64,000 bases of DNA from Notolepis coatsorum (GCA_963971535.1 OZ020589.1:86441796-86505795), one strand, 5' to 3'. Numbered from the stretch's first letter, positions 26,310 to 36,889 are shown. A program made the numbers and translations. Notes: generated from the letters alone by a model not told the origin.

Positions 26310-27220
26310 CAGACCATGTATTCCGTTTAAACTGCTCCGGGCGCAGTTTTTTAGTACAGGGAAGCCTAGAGGTTCACTCGGTTGCATCGAAACGTCTACG
26401 GGACACTCAGTGCATGTGTTGTGCCGTATTATGTCGTGGACATCAGATGGACCAGATGGCGATCAAACAATTGGAATTGGAGAGTCGATCCAGGCACTCA
26501 AAACGATGTAAAATCCAGAGGGAAGATGGTTAAAAGGCCTTTATTAAAGGTGGCTAAGTCATTTAAAATCTAATGAACATGTTTTGACCATAGCGGTCTT
26601 CATTTGGAATACCACCGATCAGAGGTAAGGACTATCAGACGTCAATTCCAGCTTGATTCTGCAATGTTTTCATACCGATCCAGCTGATCAGCGTTTTTAG
26701 TGTTCAATACGAATGCCATTACTGGCAATCAAAGCATCAGAAACGACCCCCAGCCCCTTTCATGCATTCATGATGAAACATAATACCTATTATATACATT
26801 TGATTTGGAAATAGTAGGGTGTCCAGGCAAGAGACGCCAACGGTTATAGTAGAATTCACGTAGCGTTCTATAACTCAGCCTTTCGGGAATTATCCCGGAT
26901 CACTCTGAAATTATACTTATATTCACCACGGGATAACAAGCAAACGTATCCATGAAAAAAATATCTATTTTTTGCATCTTGGACAGAAGAAAGTCACTGT
27001 CAAATGACCATAGTATTGTTGATATAGCTATAATATTGAATATAGATATAGCTCTCCAAACATAGTGACGCACAGTGGAAATATGTAATGGAAACCTGGC
27101 ACGTTAGCTACAAGGCCAAGACTAATAGCTGTCACTGAATGAGATAAGGGAGATATTGTACTTTTTACTGGACTGTATTTATCTGAACCCATCAGTTCTG
27201 TTCCATTAGGGGCTCTGCTT

Positions 27221-27381
27221 GGCATCACACTGCACTATCTCGCGTACGTGCATGCGCACTGAATAAATTCCACAAATGTACCTTTAATACCAGTATTAGT
27301 CTGACCACACCCCTCATCAGCTTACCTTCATAAGCAGGTGTGTGGTCACCTGCTCTCCTCCTTCTCGCTTTCACCACAAGG
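27221..27381 (+). repeat. Left inverted terminal repeat of the DIRS element
   Basis: GGCATCACACTGCACTATCT through TTTCACCACAAGG. It matches the reverse complement of 36890-37052 with few differences (for example CGTGCATGCGCAC against CGTGCACGCGCAC). Confidence 0.92.
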
Positions 27382-27446
27382 AAGTGCCTCGGTAGTACCC
27401 CACTTGACGTGTTGTTAGTTGAAAAGAGTTGTGACGGGTTTACATT

Positions 27447-29174
27447 GTGCTTAATTTTTTCTTCTCTCACGTCTGTTGTACAAGAAAAAGTTGGGTCATA
27501 ATGTATTCCGCGGAGAGTAGACCCGCTAGACCTACTCTTCACCAGCGGTTCTCCATTCCCGCCTCCGTCGTGCGCCTTGGTGCTGGGCTGTTGCCACTTT
27601 CGTGGTTGCCGACCCAGCCCGGGAGACTGCCGGTGGATAGTTTGCCTCACCGAAGAGCCGAGGGGTCGGTGCCGTCGCTCCGGCGATGGCCTGATCTCGA
27701 CTCTGGTTCCTCTGGTTCTGGGGAATCGCCCGTTGGTGAACGGGGGGTTGTCTTGGAGCCAGAGGATTTGCGACGCAAACTTTTCGCGTCTGCCCGTTCA
27801 CGTCGCAAGATGGTAGCGTGCAGGCGCGAACAGCCTGGGTTTGGGGAACTGCTGGAGACCAGCGAAGATGCGTCCGGCTCTGGATTTCCAATGGAGACTG
27901 AGGACTTCATGGACGAGGCGGACGGGTTTTTGTATGATGGCCCCGTGGAGGAGAGTATCCCTCCTCAGGAGACCCCGGAGGGGGGGGAAATGGCTCCATG
28001 GGGCGCCCTGTTCGAGGATGTCAAGGAACCACCTTGGCCTCATCAGCAGGATGCCCTACTGTCGGCCACATCAGACTGTGGCTCCTTGACCAGTCGCAGC
28101 CTGCTGCATGTGAGGGATGCGGGGTCGGTGGAGGAAGGTTCGCAGGGGGAACTGCGGGCCTTGTTTCCCGAGCTCATGGCGGTAGCCGCCGCCGCAAACG
28201 GCGTGCCGCTGCCGCTGCCATTGCCTGCACCTGTCCCTGATGACCTCATAGGCCATCCCTGGCAGCGTCCCCCAGTGAGAGGGGTGGACGTTGTCTACCC
28301 ATTTTTCCCATCGATGGGGGCCTATGTTCGTCGGGGTCAGGCGGTGTCCAACATCATGGGACTAACTCCCGCCTACGTACCAGTTACGCGGGTGTCGGGG
28401 TTAGTCAAAGGTATGGGGGAGGGCGTGCCTCGGCTTGACAGTCCGATGGCCGCGCTCCTCTGTCCGGATATGGTGTGGGAACCCCTATGCAAGCCGGTCC
28501 TCCAGGGGAAATCGGCTAGGCGATTGGCTTATTGGGGTGACCAGTCATTCATCGCTGGTACACAATCGCTAGCTGCGGTGTCTAACATCGCCCACCTGGC
28601 TAGATTTGTATCGGGGATAATGACGGGCGGCACGGATCTGAACGAGGTGGAATGCGATCAGATCACCCAGGCTGCGGGAGCTGTCCTGCACCTTTCCCAG
28701 GTGCTGGCCATAGCCATGGGGAAAGTGCGCGCCCTGGCCACCCTGGGCCAGCGTCACCTTTGGCTGGAGCAGGCCCGTGTGCCAGAGAAGAAGAGAGCTC
28801 CTCTTCTGACGGCCGCCCTCTCCGACGCTGGCCTATTCGGGAAGGCCCTGCGGTTGATGACCTCAACATGCAGAGAGATGGCAGAGGAGAGGTCCATTCT
28901 CCAACCCCATTTTCCGCCTCCCGTCCTTGCCGGTGGAGTCAGAAGGCTTCCGCGACGTCGAGCTGTCTCCGTCGCCGCTACCACTGCCTCCGCCGCCGCT
29001 GCTGGCCCTGCCAAGAGGGCCAGGGGACGAAACGGCGCTTCTGCCACCGCCGGCCCATCCACGACCGGAGGAGACGGTAGGGAACGTCGTGCCCAGCAGA
29101 CTGTAACCTACCGTCCCTCCGGGGCTCCTCGGCGTGGCAAGACTCGAGCGGCGCGAGGTGGCAGACGCCGTTGA
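27447..29174 (+). CDS. DIRS Gag-like protein
   Basis: An intact frame of 575 codons; a second ATG at 27501 (MYSAESRPARP) is an equally good start. The N-terminal half is acidic and low in structure. Residues about 356-390 (SARRLAYWGDQSFIAGTQSL, then SNIAHLARFVSG) and about 436-465 (RHLWLEQARV, LTAALSDAGLFGKAL) form the conserved Gag core of fish DIRS1-like elements. The decayed DIRS at 55752-60267 has the same two blocks (NIAQLAAFLSKMVSGG and RHLWLEQS). The C-terminus is rich in Arg, Ala and Gly and likely binds nucleic acid. The protein probably packages element RNA; this role is inferred from position. A poly(A) signal AATAAA follows at 29262, so transcripts may end soon after this gene. 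Confidence 0.85.
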   Translation: MLNFFFSHVCCTRKSWVIMYSAESRPARPTLHQRFSIPASVVRLGAGLLPLSWLPTQPGRLPVDSLPHRRAEGSVPSLRRWPDLDSGSSGSGESPVGERGVVLEPEDLRRKLFASARSRRKMVACRREQPGFGELLETSEDASGSGFPMETEDFMDEADGFLYDGPVEESIPPQETPEGGEMAPWGALFEDVKEPPWPHQQDALLSATSDCGSLTSRSLLHVRDAGSVEEGSQGELRALFPELMAVAAAANGVPLPLPLPAPVPDDLIGHPWQRPPVRGVDVVYPFFPSMGAYVRRGQAVSNIMGLTPAYVPVTRVSGLVKGMGEGVPRLDSPMAALLCPDMVWEPLCKPVLQGKSARRLAYWGDQSFIAGTQSLAAVSNIAHLARFVSGIMTGGTDLNEVECDQITQAAGAVLHLSQVLAIAMGKVRALATLGQRHLWLEQARVPEKKRAPLLTAALSDAGLFGKALRLMTSTCREMAEERSILQPHFPPPVLAGGVRRLPRRRAVSVAATTASAAAAGPAKRARGRNGASATAGPSTTGGDGRERRAQQTVTYRPSGAPRRGKTRAARGGRRR

Positions 29175-30015
29175 GTGACTTTTTCCCCTCTGTGTCCCCT
29201 CTCCTCTACACCCTCCCCGGCCCCTCTATGATTTTGTGCCTTAAGACACTTTATTTAGTTTAATAAAAAAAGTGTGTTTTGGCCGAACAAACTGTGTGTT
29301 TCTTCAAACAATTCATATGGTGGGGTTGTGTATATATGAATCTGCCCTTTTACGTTGTGGGATGAGTCGTGTTGCGTTACGAGGTTAAGCAAGGTCTGCA
29401 ACGTACACTCGGTAATAGGTTCTATTAGCTTGATGCTCCACATGCAGGTAGAAACTGGTGTTATTCCATTGCTTGAACTAAGTATATGTGTCTCACAATG
29501 GTGTGTTGTTTAGTTGCAGTAATACTCGTACACACACATTTCACGGCCTAGCCGTTTACTCTCGATCAGCGTTTTTTTCCTATGTACGACATAGTCAACG
29601 GGTGTAGGATTCACGCACAGGCGACTTGTGTTTTGTTGTAAAACCTGTTCACATTTTTGTGGGTAGCGGGCATTGTATTAGCTTTTGCTATGCATTGCTT
29701 TCTACCGGAGGTTTTCAAGATGGCTACGGTTGTTTTTCTGTGTGTAGGGATGAAGGGTGTTTTTTCGGGAGGGGGTGTCGAATAAACCCCTCCTTTTCCC
29801 ACTTGATTGGTTTAGGGGATTTTTGATCTCTTCTGCTGAGCCAGTCAGGGCCAAGCCGGTGGGACGTCTTGGCGGGGGGGGGGGGGGGAGGGTTATTCTA
29901 CCGACTCCTATTACATGACAGGAGCCGGCAGGTTTCCCCGCCCGTTGTAGCGGTGTTGCTATGGCGACGCCTTCCATGAGTTGGTGTCTTAAAGGTGTCG
30001 AGTTTAGGGCGTATG
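29175..30015 (+). other. Non-coding DIRS interior, first part
   Basis: No RT, methylase or recombinase motif appears in any frame. AATAAA at 29262-29267 probably serves the gag transcript. A G-run lies at 29874-29889. The LINE inserted at 30016 ends this part. Confidence 0.6.
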
Positions 30016-30329
30016 AATGAATGAATGAATGAATGAATGAATGAATGAATGAATGAAAACTTTATTAACAGATTGCAGAATGGGTACAGTGCAGTACAGC
30101 TCAATACATACAATTGTTAAGGGGATGCAGACCAGAGAAAGACTTTCGTCTTGTTTACACCAGGGTCCCCCATTTCCAATTCATCGTAACATATATGACA
30201 TACATGACATACAGATAGACAGTACTGCTACATCTATACATTTATGACATACCAGATTTGCAATTACAGTACTGTATTTGTGATACAAAAAGAGTCCAGA
30301 AAGAAAAGAGTATATACATTAGGCGTAGA

Positions 30330-30600
30330 AACTGTACATTGGATTGGGTAGGTGGGGGTGGGACTGTACATTGGAGGTGGTTGGGGGGGGGGGGGTAGGA
30401 GTGGGGGGGGGGGGGGGGGTTGGGTAGGAGGGGTGGGTGGGGACTGTACATTGGAGGTGGTTGGGTGGGTGGGGGGGGGGGGGGGGGGTGGGTAGGAGGG
30501 GTGGGTGGGGGACACTGTACAACTGTACAAACAACACTGTACATTGGATTATTGACAAGACCATACTTGGTAATTTACTGTACATTGGAGGGGGTTGTGT
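30330..30600. repeat. G-rich minisatellite in the LINE 3' untranslated region
   Basis: ACTGTACATTGGAGGTGGTT followed by long G-runs and GGTAGGAGGGGTGGGTGGG is repeated from 30331 to 30525, with a further core at 30539 and 30580. The plus strand is the G-rich one; the LINE RNA would be C-rich. The two shorter copies of this LINE lack it. Confidence 0.85.
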
Positions 30601-30608
30601 TCGGACAT

Positions 30609-33595
30609 TTACAGGGGCCAGTTTCGAGTTGCAGTCTCCCTTAGGTGTTTTTTGAGAGTGTTTTTGAAAGTGGGTAGTGATTCACATTCCTTTACAGCTT
30701 TGGGTAGGGCGTTCCACATTGATGTGGCATAATTGCGAAACGTGTTTAGTCCCTTGTTTGAGCCGAATCTGGGTTTAACATGATTTGTGGAGCTCCCTCT
30801 GGTGTTGTGATCGTGGTATTCACTGACCTTTGGGAAGTATTTAGTCATGTACATGGGTACCTTGGTCGTGTAGTGTATCTTGTAGACCAGGCCCATTGCA
30901 AGTTGCTGTACTCTGTCGTCTACTCTAAGCCATCCTAGGTTGTCAAAGTGGGCAGGGGTGAGGTGGGTTCTAGGAGTAAGGTCAAGCAGTAGTCTGACCA
31001 GTTTGTTTTGAGATGTTTGTAATTTTGTTTTTAGCGCCTTTGAGGTGCTTTGGTACCATGAGGTGCAAGCATAGTCATAGTACCCTTGAATGAGTGCTCC
31101 TGCTAGAGTCTTCAGGGTATTCTTGTTTACCAGTGAGGAGATCCGGTACAAGAAACAAGTTCGTTGGTTGACTTTTTTTATTACATTGGATGCCATTTTG
31201 TCACAGGAAAGATTTGCCTCTAGGATGGAACCCAGGTAGGTAATATCTTCTTTCCTTGTGACAATATTGTCACCCACTGTAACTGAGAAGCCGTCGGTCT
31301 TGCTGAGTTTGTTATTTGAACCGAAGAGAATGGACTCTGTTTTGCCCATGTGTAATGATAGTTTGTTATCAGCGAGCCATATGCAGATTTTGCTTAGTTC
31401 TGAGCTGAGGGTTTTTTCAACCTGTAATTTGTTCTTGTCAGAGACCAGCAGGGCTGAGTCGTCCGCAAACAGGAACAAGTTGCAGTCACAAGCTGACGAC
31501 ATGTCATTTGCATAAATTAGGAACAGTAGCGGACCTAGTATGCTTCCTTGTGGAACACCACAGTTTACTGTGAGGGGGGGGGATAGGGTACCGTTTACCT
31601 CCACCATCTGCTCTCTCCCCTCCAGGTAGGATTGCATCCAGCTCACTGATAGACTATCAAAACCAATTGCTTTTAGCTTGTCAATCAGAATGGTGTGATT
31701 GACAGTGTCGAAGGCCTTTTGTAGGTCCAGCATGACCATGCCGCAGTATTTGCCCGCGTCCACCTCTTGTTTGATGTGGTCGTTTAAATAGAGAAGGCAT
31801 GTGTCAGTGGAGTGGGATGTTCTGAAGCCAGATTGGAATTCGTAGATTAGATTTTTTTCCGCAAGGTATTTTTCGACCTGTTCGTATACAATTTTTTCCA
31901 TGACTTTCGAGATGGAGGTAAGGATAGAAACAGGGCGGTAGTTGCCTGGGTCTAATTTACTGCCTTTTTTGTGCAGAGGGGTCACTCTCGCAATTTTGAA
32001 GTCCTTGGGGATGTGTCCCTGTTTTATAGAGAGGTTTATTATGTGTGTGATGACTGGGGTGATGGCGGCTGCTGAGTCTCTGAGGAATTTGGAGGGGATG
32101 TTGTCATGGCCAGTGGCCTTGTTAGGTTGGAGGGCGCTCAGTTTTTTGAGTACCTCATCTGTTGTTACCATTTCCAGTTTGAAGTCATCTTTGTGGACCC
32201 CTAGGTTTTTGTAGTAAGCTACTATGTGTTCTACCCCATAATGCCCTGAGTGGGAGGGTAGTTTGTTTACCAGTGTTGTGGCTATGTTTGTGAAGAAACT
32301 ATTTAAGTAATTGGCTACATCCAGCTTTTCTGTGATGAGCGTGTTGTCCGTCTTTATGTTTATGTTTGAGAATCTGGTTTTAAGTTTTTTACTGCAGCCT
32401 AGTTGGTTATTGAGTAATTTCCAAAGTTCACGCGGTTTGTTTTTGTTTTCCTCGGTTTTGTCATTGATGAATTTTTTCTTTGCTGTTTTGATCATGGAGT
32501 TTACATCATTTCTTAGTCTGTTTCTTTCCAGTTTGAGTTCCGTCACGTGGGCTTGGAGTTCACTGCTCGTGCTTTTGGTTAGCTTTGACTGACTTTTACG
32601 AAACTCAGAGCATTTTTTGTCTCTGGTTTTCATAGCGGTCAGTATTTCAGCGTGCATCCACGGCTCAGCGCGATTTTTTACCCTGGTGGTTCTTAGGGGG
32701 GCCATGTTGTTTAGTATCGTTGAAAATTTGGTTTTGAAGCCAAGCCATGTTTCTTCAACCAGTGTACCATTGAGCTCATCTGACCAGTCCAGACCCTCCA
32801 GTTCAAGGTTAAAGGCCTCGCTAGAGTAGGTTTTTAGGTCTCTAGATGTGACTGTTTTGTGACAGCCAGCCTTTTGTTTTAGCTTTTTGCGGGTACAGAA
32901 TATCATATAATGATCACTTAATCCGCATGCTATAACCCCTTTATTGGCGATCTTGGACTTGTCAGAGGTCAGGATGAGGTCAATGGTCGTCTGAGTTGAC
33001 TCACACACACGTGTGGGTTGTGTGATTAGTTGGCTGAGGCCGTGCAGATCACAAAACCTATTGTAGGATTTGAAGACGGGTGCATCTTTTTGTTGCATAT
33101 CCGTGTTCCAATCCCCAATAAGAATCATTTCTGTATCCTCAACTCCAGCTAAGCACTCATCCAACACGTCATAAAAGCCATTTTGGTCTGGCGGTCTGTA
33201 AATTGTGCCGACTAGAACAGATTTAGCCCTTTCAAATAGAATTTCTACAAAAACAGTTTCAATAGCCTCATGATCTAGGTCTGTACGGTTAATAAATTTG
33301 GTGTCTTGATGGATGTACATACAGACACCTCCTCCATGCCTGTTCCTGTCATTGCGGACTAAAGAATAGTTCTCTAATTCAATTTCCGGGTCTGTTACTG
33401 ATGGGTCCAGTTTGGTTTCTGAGAAACATAGTATGTTTACCTTTCCGCTACTGAAATGATTTCTTATTTCTGCCAGTTTGTGCCTGAGGCTATTTACATT
33501 AAGATGAAAGATATGTAGTCCGTTTTTATCTGCTGTGTCGTCAATATCATTGAGATAAAGGTAGGATTCTTCTTCTGTGGGAAGGGGGGGGGGCT
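30609..33595 (-). CDS. LINE endonuclease / reverse transcriptase
   Basis: The first ATG gives 903 codons (33320-30609), but the frame is open further upstream to about 33595 and includes the true endonuclease start: GLHIFHLNVNSLRHKLAEIR, then ILCFSETKLDPS and NDRNRHGGGVCMYI. Later endonuclease motifs are LIGDWNTDM and the GLSDHYMIF box. Reverse transcriptase motifs are NYRPVSILTSISKVMEK, VMLDLQKAFDTVNH, GVPQGSILGPLLF and LFADDSALLVS (F618, D620, D621 from the first ATG). The C-terminal region has MWNALPKAVKECESL. The frame is offset by one from the upstream piece at 33694-34494; a C-run between them (G-run on the plus strand) is the likely site of slippage. Otherwise it is undamaged. Confidence 0.9.
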
Positions 33596-33693
33596 CTGTG
33601 ATGTCCGGAGGGGGGGTGGGGGATCCTAGTCCGTGTGGTTGATCTTGTGGCGGTAGGTGGGGAGGGGGGGATGGGGTCCTGTGTTCATTGATG

Positions 33694-34494
33694 TTAGGAG
33701 GGGGGGTGGGGATGATCCTTTGTCCTCTGCTGGTGTATTTGGTCGGTGTGAAAACCCGCGACGTGGGGGGGGGGGGGCTGGTTGCTGTCCTCAGATGTCT
33801 CTGGAGGCCCTCCGTTGTGGGGGAGGGGGGGTGGGTCGGTTAGTCTAGCTGTCCTGGCGGGGCTAGCCGAGTCAAACGGCGGGTCCCTGGTGCTCACGTC
33901 CCGCGCTGATATGAGTCCCCTGATTGCAAGCTCTCTCCCTCTTGCATCTCGGCTCCTCTGCTTGGGCTTCGGTGAGGGGATGTCGCCGCCTGCTGGTCGG
34001 TTGGTGCATCCGCTGGCCGTTGTGTCCTGGGCCGGCGACGGTGTGGAGATGCATGCTATTGACGGTGTGAGGATGAGCCGTTGATTCTTCGCCTGTTGGC
34101 GCGTTAAAACAGGTCCTGGGTTCTGATGAATGTCTCCAGACAGGAGCAAATACAATAAAAACATCGATTTTCTATCAAACTTGCCTGTCGGGGGTAGTCT
34201 CTTTCTTTCGGGATTCGCCGTCAACAGTCTGTGAATAGTTGCCGCTCCAATAGCCGGATGTTTACTCTCCGAGCCATTCAACAGGTAAAAGTCACAATGG
34301 GACTGTAGATTTGCGCGTTTGTTGCCTTCCACCGCCGTTTCCTGACGATTCTGTGCTGAATTCAGGCACACGTCTGTAATCCAAAGTATGGCGAGCAAGA
34401 AATGCATAAATATTCCTGTATATCTTCTTTTTGTTGATTTTTGTTGTTGGTTTCCATGGGAACAGCAAGAGCTGGATATTCTGCGACCGTTCAT
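33694..34494 (-). CDS. LINE N-terminal region with 2A-like peptide
   Basis: A 266-codon frame at the 5' end of the LINE. Residues 112-128 read FLLYLLLSGDIHQNPGP; D121 to P128 (34134-34111) match the 2A form D(V/I)ExNPGP apart from His in place of Glu. Such motifs make the ribosome skip a peptide bond between the last Gly and Pro, and are known at the N-terminus of several CR1-group LINEs. A hydrophobic stretch (IFMHFLLAILWI, residues 28-39) precedes it, which is like a signal or membrane segment. The rest is a Pro-rich linker leading to the endonuclease. The frame ends in a C-run at about 33694-33710. In an intact element it was probably joined to the downstream frame. Confidence 0.75.
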   Translation of the reverse strand: MNGRRISSSCCSHGNQQQKSTKRRYTGIFMHFLLAILWITDVCLNSAQNRQETAVEGNKRANLQSHCDFYLLNGSESKHPAIGAATIHRLLTANPERKRLPPTGKFDRKSMFLLYLLLSGDIHQNPGPVLTRQQAKNQRLILTPSIACISTPSPAQDTTASGCTNRPAGGDIPSPKPKQRSRDARGRELAIRGLISARDVSTRDPPFDSASPARTARLTDPPPLPHNGGPPETSEDSNQPPPPHVAGFHTDQIHQQRTKDHPHPPS

Positions 34495-34516
34495 GTCGAG
34501 AGCCGGAAGTGTGTTG

Positions 34517-36770
34517 TAGGGCTCACAGTTCTGCTGCGCCCGATTTATGTGTCAACTTGAGTCGGTTGGTCACGTGACTCACAGTTGGCATATCTTTTTC
34601 ATGACTATGAACTCATGTGGGAAGGTGTTTCTGGGAGGGTCTGGTCTTACACTCTGATTAAAAAGAGTGACTGGATTAAAATCATGTGAAAACAGGTTTT
34701 TTACTCCCAGCTGTGCAGTTGGGTCATACGGGTGATGCTTTTTCTTTATTATTATAAAGAGTTGGATGTGTCTATATGGATTGGAAATGAGGGTCCCTGA
34801 TGGAAACAAGACTAACGTCTTTCTCAGGTCTGCCTCCCCTTAACCAATTGTGTGTATTGCCGTACTGGGTTGTACCCTTTCTGCAGTCTGTTGGGTAAAG
34901 TTTTTCATTCATTCATTCATGGAGTTGATTGCATCTCGCCCCTCTTGTCGTTCCCCTGGGCGTCTTGGGGATTCAATAAGGTGGTCTAAACGGCCTATTG
35001 TTGATGTGGGTATGTCCAAACGCACACATAGTGCTAGCTCAGGATGTTCTTTTGGGGCATTGGCTGAATGCCTTGATTGCTTGGGGTTGAAACAGCGTTT
35101 TTATGAAGCAATTGGGATGGGGGTTTTTCCTCTTCCGACACCCTGTGTGGTTGTCGATGGGTTCCCGTTCATGTCAGGGGATGATAACGGAATGGGTCTG
35201 GACATATGGGGAAGGGTCTCACGCCCTAGGGGTGGGCCACCGGGCGCGGTTCGTACCGAAACATCTAGGTGGCGCCTTCTTTTTATGTTTTGGGATCAAC
35301 ACGCATATCTGCCCCTTCTCCTGGGGTTGGCAGGTCGGCGTGGTTAGGGCACGGGACTGGTTCTGGTCGCGCTGGTCCAGATCAGTTACACCCGTTGTCC
35401 GCCGGGGATGCAGATCTGCTGTTCTGGTACCCTGAGGGACTTGGGTTTTTTTCAGGGGGAAAAGATGCTAGGTCGGTCCGGGTGTCACAGGGTTGAGCGT
35501 TATGGAACCCTTCTTGGGTGCGTTGTATTCTGCACTGTCGTAATGGCTTACGGCCGTGCCAACCTGTACGCGCCCGATCTCGTCGGATCTCGGCCGCTGT
35601 GCAGGTTGGTCTTGGTTGGTACTTGGTTGGGTGACCTCCTGGGAATACCGAGTGCGGGGTGCTGGGGCTGGTCTTCCATTTTTTACGCTCTTCTCTTGCG
35701 CTTGGCGCAGAGGGGCCTGTTGGGGTGGTTTTAGCCTCCTCGGGGGACCCTGTGCTCCCCGTATCACCGGGCCCGGTCCGGGGTAATGTTTCGTTGACCC
35801 GTAGGCCCGGGATAGCCCTGTTGGAAACCAGAACGCGGGCTGCGGCAGTGCCGCAGGTGTGTTTTTGGGGTTTCTTTCCTGAGGGGTTATGGGACCAACC
35901 ATTGCATAGGGTAATGCCTGGGTGGTTGGTTCTCTGGTGTGTTGCTGCAGTGTCAACTCCCGGTTTCTCCGGTTGAGGGTGCCCCTGCACGTTCATGACG
36001 TCTGCCGATCGTATCAGCCTTCTCTGTGGAGGCTTGGTTATGCGACAACACCAGCATACGCCCCTTCTGCCGGGGCGGCTGTGTTCAGCTGTCCTTTCTG
36101 GCGCCTGTCTCGTCCGCAGTCTCCAGGCTTGGGTTGACAGCCTGTTGCCTGGTCTTTTTTCCCGGTGCACTGCCTGCTTCCGTTGGTTAACTCTTGTGTG
36201 TTACGACCATGCTGTCTGCCTGTTGCAGGGCCTGTGTTCCAGGCGGTGTACTGTTGGGGAGGACAGGGCCCACTCGGCTGAGGGGCCTTTGTCCGAATAC
36301 GCTGGCGATGTGGGGGGCGGGGTCACTAGGTGCCCACCTGGTGGGGTCTTGATGCTGGCATCATGGACTTCTCCGGGCCCCCATTCCAGGGAGTCCAGTC
36401 CTTTTGGTGGGTCTGGGTCTTCCTTCGCGCTCCGCTGCTACGGCCTTGCCACGGGGTTGGGTTTGCCCTTGATCCCGTGATTCTGGGGGCAGTAACGAGG
36501 TTGTTCCCTACGTTCGTTCCCGGGTGGCATGCGGGTTGTGCGTGGGTGTAGTCGTGGGGTCAAGCCACGGTCTGCTCACCCTGTGCGTTGAGTTGCTTGA
36601 GTGCCTCTTCGCGCGGTCGGGTCCGTCGCCCTCTCGGTAAACCTCTAATAGGGAGGGTGCCCTCCATTAGGGGGGGTCGGGGGGGCTCGGCCCTCCCTGT
36701 TCTGTTGGTTGTGGGGGGCCTTCAGCGGGGTGTATTTGTTGGCCAGCGGCTCCGCTTGGCCTCCCTTTGT
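34517..36770 (+). other. Non-coding DIRS interior, second part
   Basis: Several medium frames exist on both strands (for example 34850-35347 plus and 35382-36170 minus), but none shows a domain I recognise; the high GC of the region favours chance frames. No catalytic RT (YxDD-like) or recombinase (R..HxxR..Y) motif is seen. A CATT repeat is at 34903-34920. The 5S-like segment at 35546 is the one identifiable item. Confidence 0.6.
35546..35667 (+). ncRNA. 5S rRNA-like sequence inside the DIRS element
   Basis: GCTTACGGCC, then CGCGCCCGATCTCGTC, GATCTCGG, GGTACTTGG, and CCTGGGAATACCGAGTGC follow the order and spacing of vertebrate 5S rRNA over about 120 bases with one small gap; I judge identity at roughly 80 percent by eye. 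The box C region (CCTGGGAATACC-GTGC) of the internal polymerase III promoter is best kept; box A is altered (GCTGTGCAGG for GCTAAGCAGG). It is not a normal 5S gene: many paired positions differ and no terminator T-run follows at once. It could be a 5S pseudogene or part of a 5S-derived SINE captured by the DIRS element. Confidence 0.8.
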
Positions 36771-36863
36771 GCAGTGTGATGCCAAGCAGAGCCCCTAATG
36801 GAACAGAACGTTAGGTTATGACTATAACCAAGTTCTGTTAATTAGGGGTGACGCTTGGCATCC
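36771..36863 (+). repeat. Internal complementary region of the DIRS element
   Basis: It joins complements of both outer ends: CCCCTAATGGAACAGAAC (left) and GTTAGGTTATGACTATAACC (right), meeting at AACGTT. In known DIRS elements this region helps rebuild the ends during replication through a circular intermediate. Confidence 0.85.
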
Positions 36864-36889
36864 GACGGCCGCTGCAGCCCTTGACCTCA

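Larger units (their letters stand above)
17240..26314 (+). mobile_element. BEL/Pao LTR retrotransposon, near-complete
   Basis: The element runs from 17245 to 26309 and is flanked by CAGAC on both sides (17240-17244 and 26310-26314), a 5-bp target duplication. It has two long LTRs, a tRNA-Tyr primer site, a gag-protease-RT-RNase H-integrase coding region and a purine-rich tract before the 3' LTR. The LTRs differ by six substitutions and a 3-base difference in a C run, so insertion is recent. One in-frame TGA and one frameshift break the coding region. It sits in piggyBac-like copy D. Confidence 0.96.
17009..27147. mobile_element. piggyBac-like element (copy D), split by the BEL retrotransposon
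   Basis: The left end is TTAACTCTTTAATTGCCAGA at 17009. The right end, read in reverse from 27147, is TTATCTCATTCAGTGACAGC, with the last T of the target changed from A. The pieces are 17009-17244 and 26310-27147, about 1.07 kb in all. The right piece matches copy C (42112-44190) in opposite orientation, for instance at GATAGTCCTTACCT and GCGTCAC-ATGTTTG-GAGAGCTATATC. The motif GACCCGAGATATCTC occurs twice in the left end (17027 and 17070), 43 bp apart. No transposase is coded. Confidence 0.78.
30016..34516 (-). mobile_element. CR1-superfamily LINE with a 2A-like motif, near full length
   Basis: A minus-strand LINE inserted in the DIRS element. Its 3' tail is a (TGAA)n repeat (30016-30056), followed inward by AAAACTTTATTAACAGATTG. 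It has a 5' frame with a 2A-like peptide and a long endonuclease-reverse transcriptase frame. The 5' border is near 34510; no clear target duplication was found. Two shorter copies of the same family lie at 46858-47609. Its clade inside the CR1/L2/Crack/Daphne group is not resolved. Confidence 0.88.

Noticed and set aside
30242..30585. Pro-rich frames on the minus strand
   Set aside because: They come from C-runs opposite the G-rich minisatellite and have no conserved domain.
35546..35667. Functional 5S rRNA gene
   Set aside because: Too many changes in paired regions, an altered box A and no T-run terminator right after it. It is kept as a 5S-like sequence only.
35382..36170. 262-codon minus-strand frame and several plus-strand frames in the DIRS interior
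   Set aside because: GC-rich sequence without stops by chance. I recognise no domain, and the frames overlap the 5S-like segment. A hidden gene is possible but unsupported.
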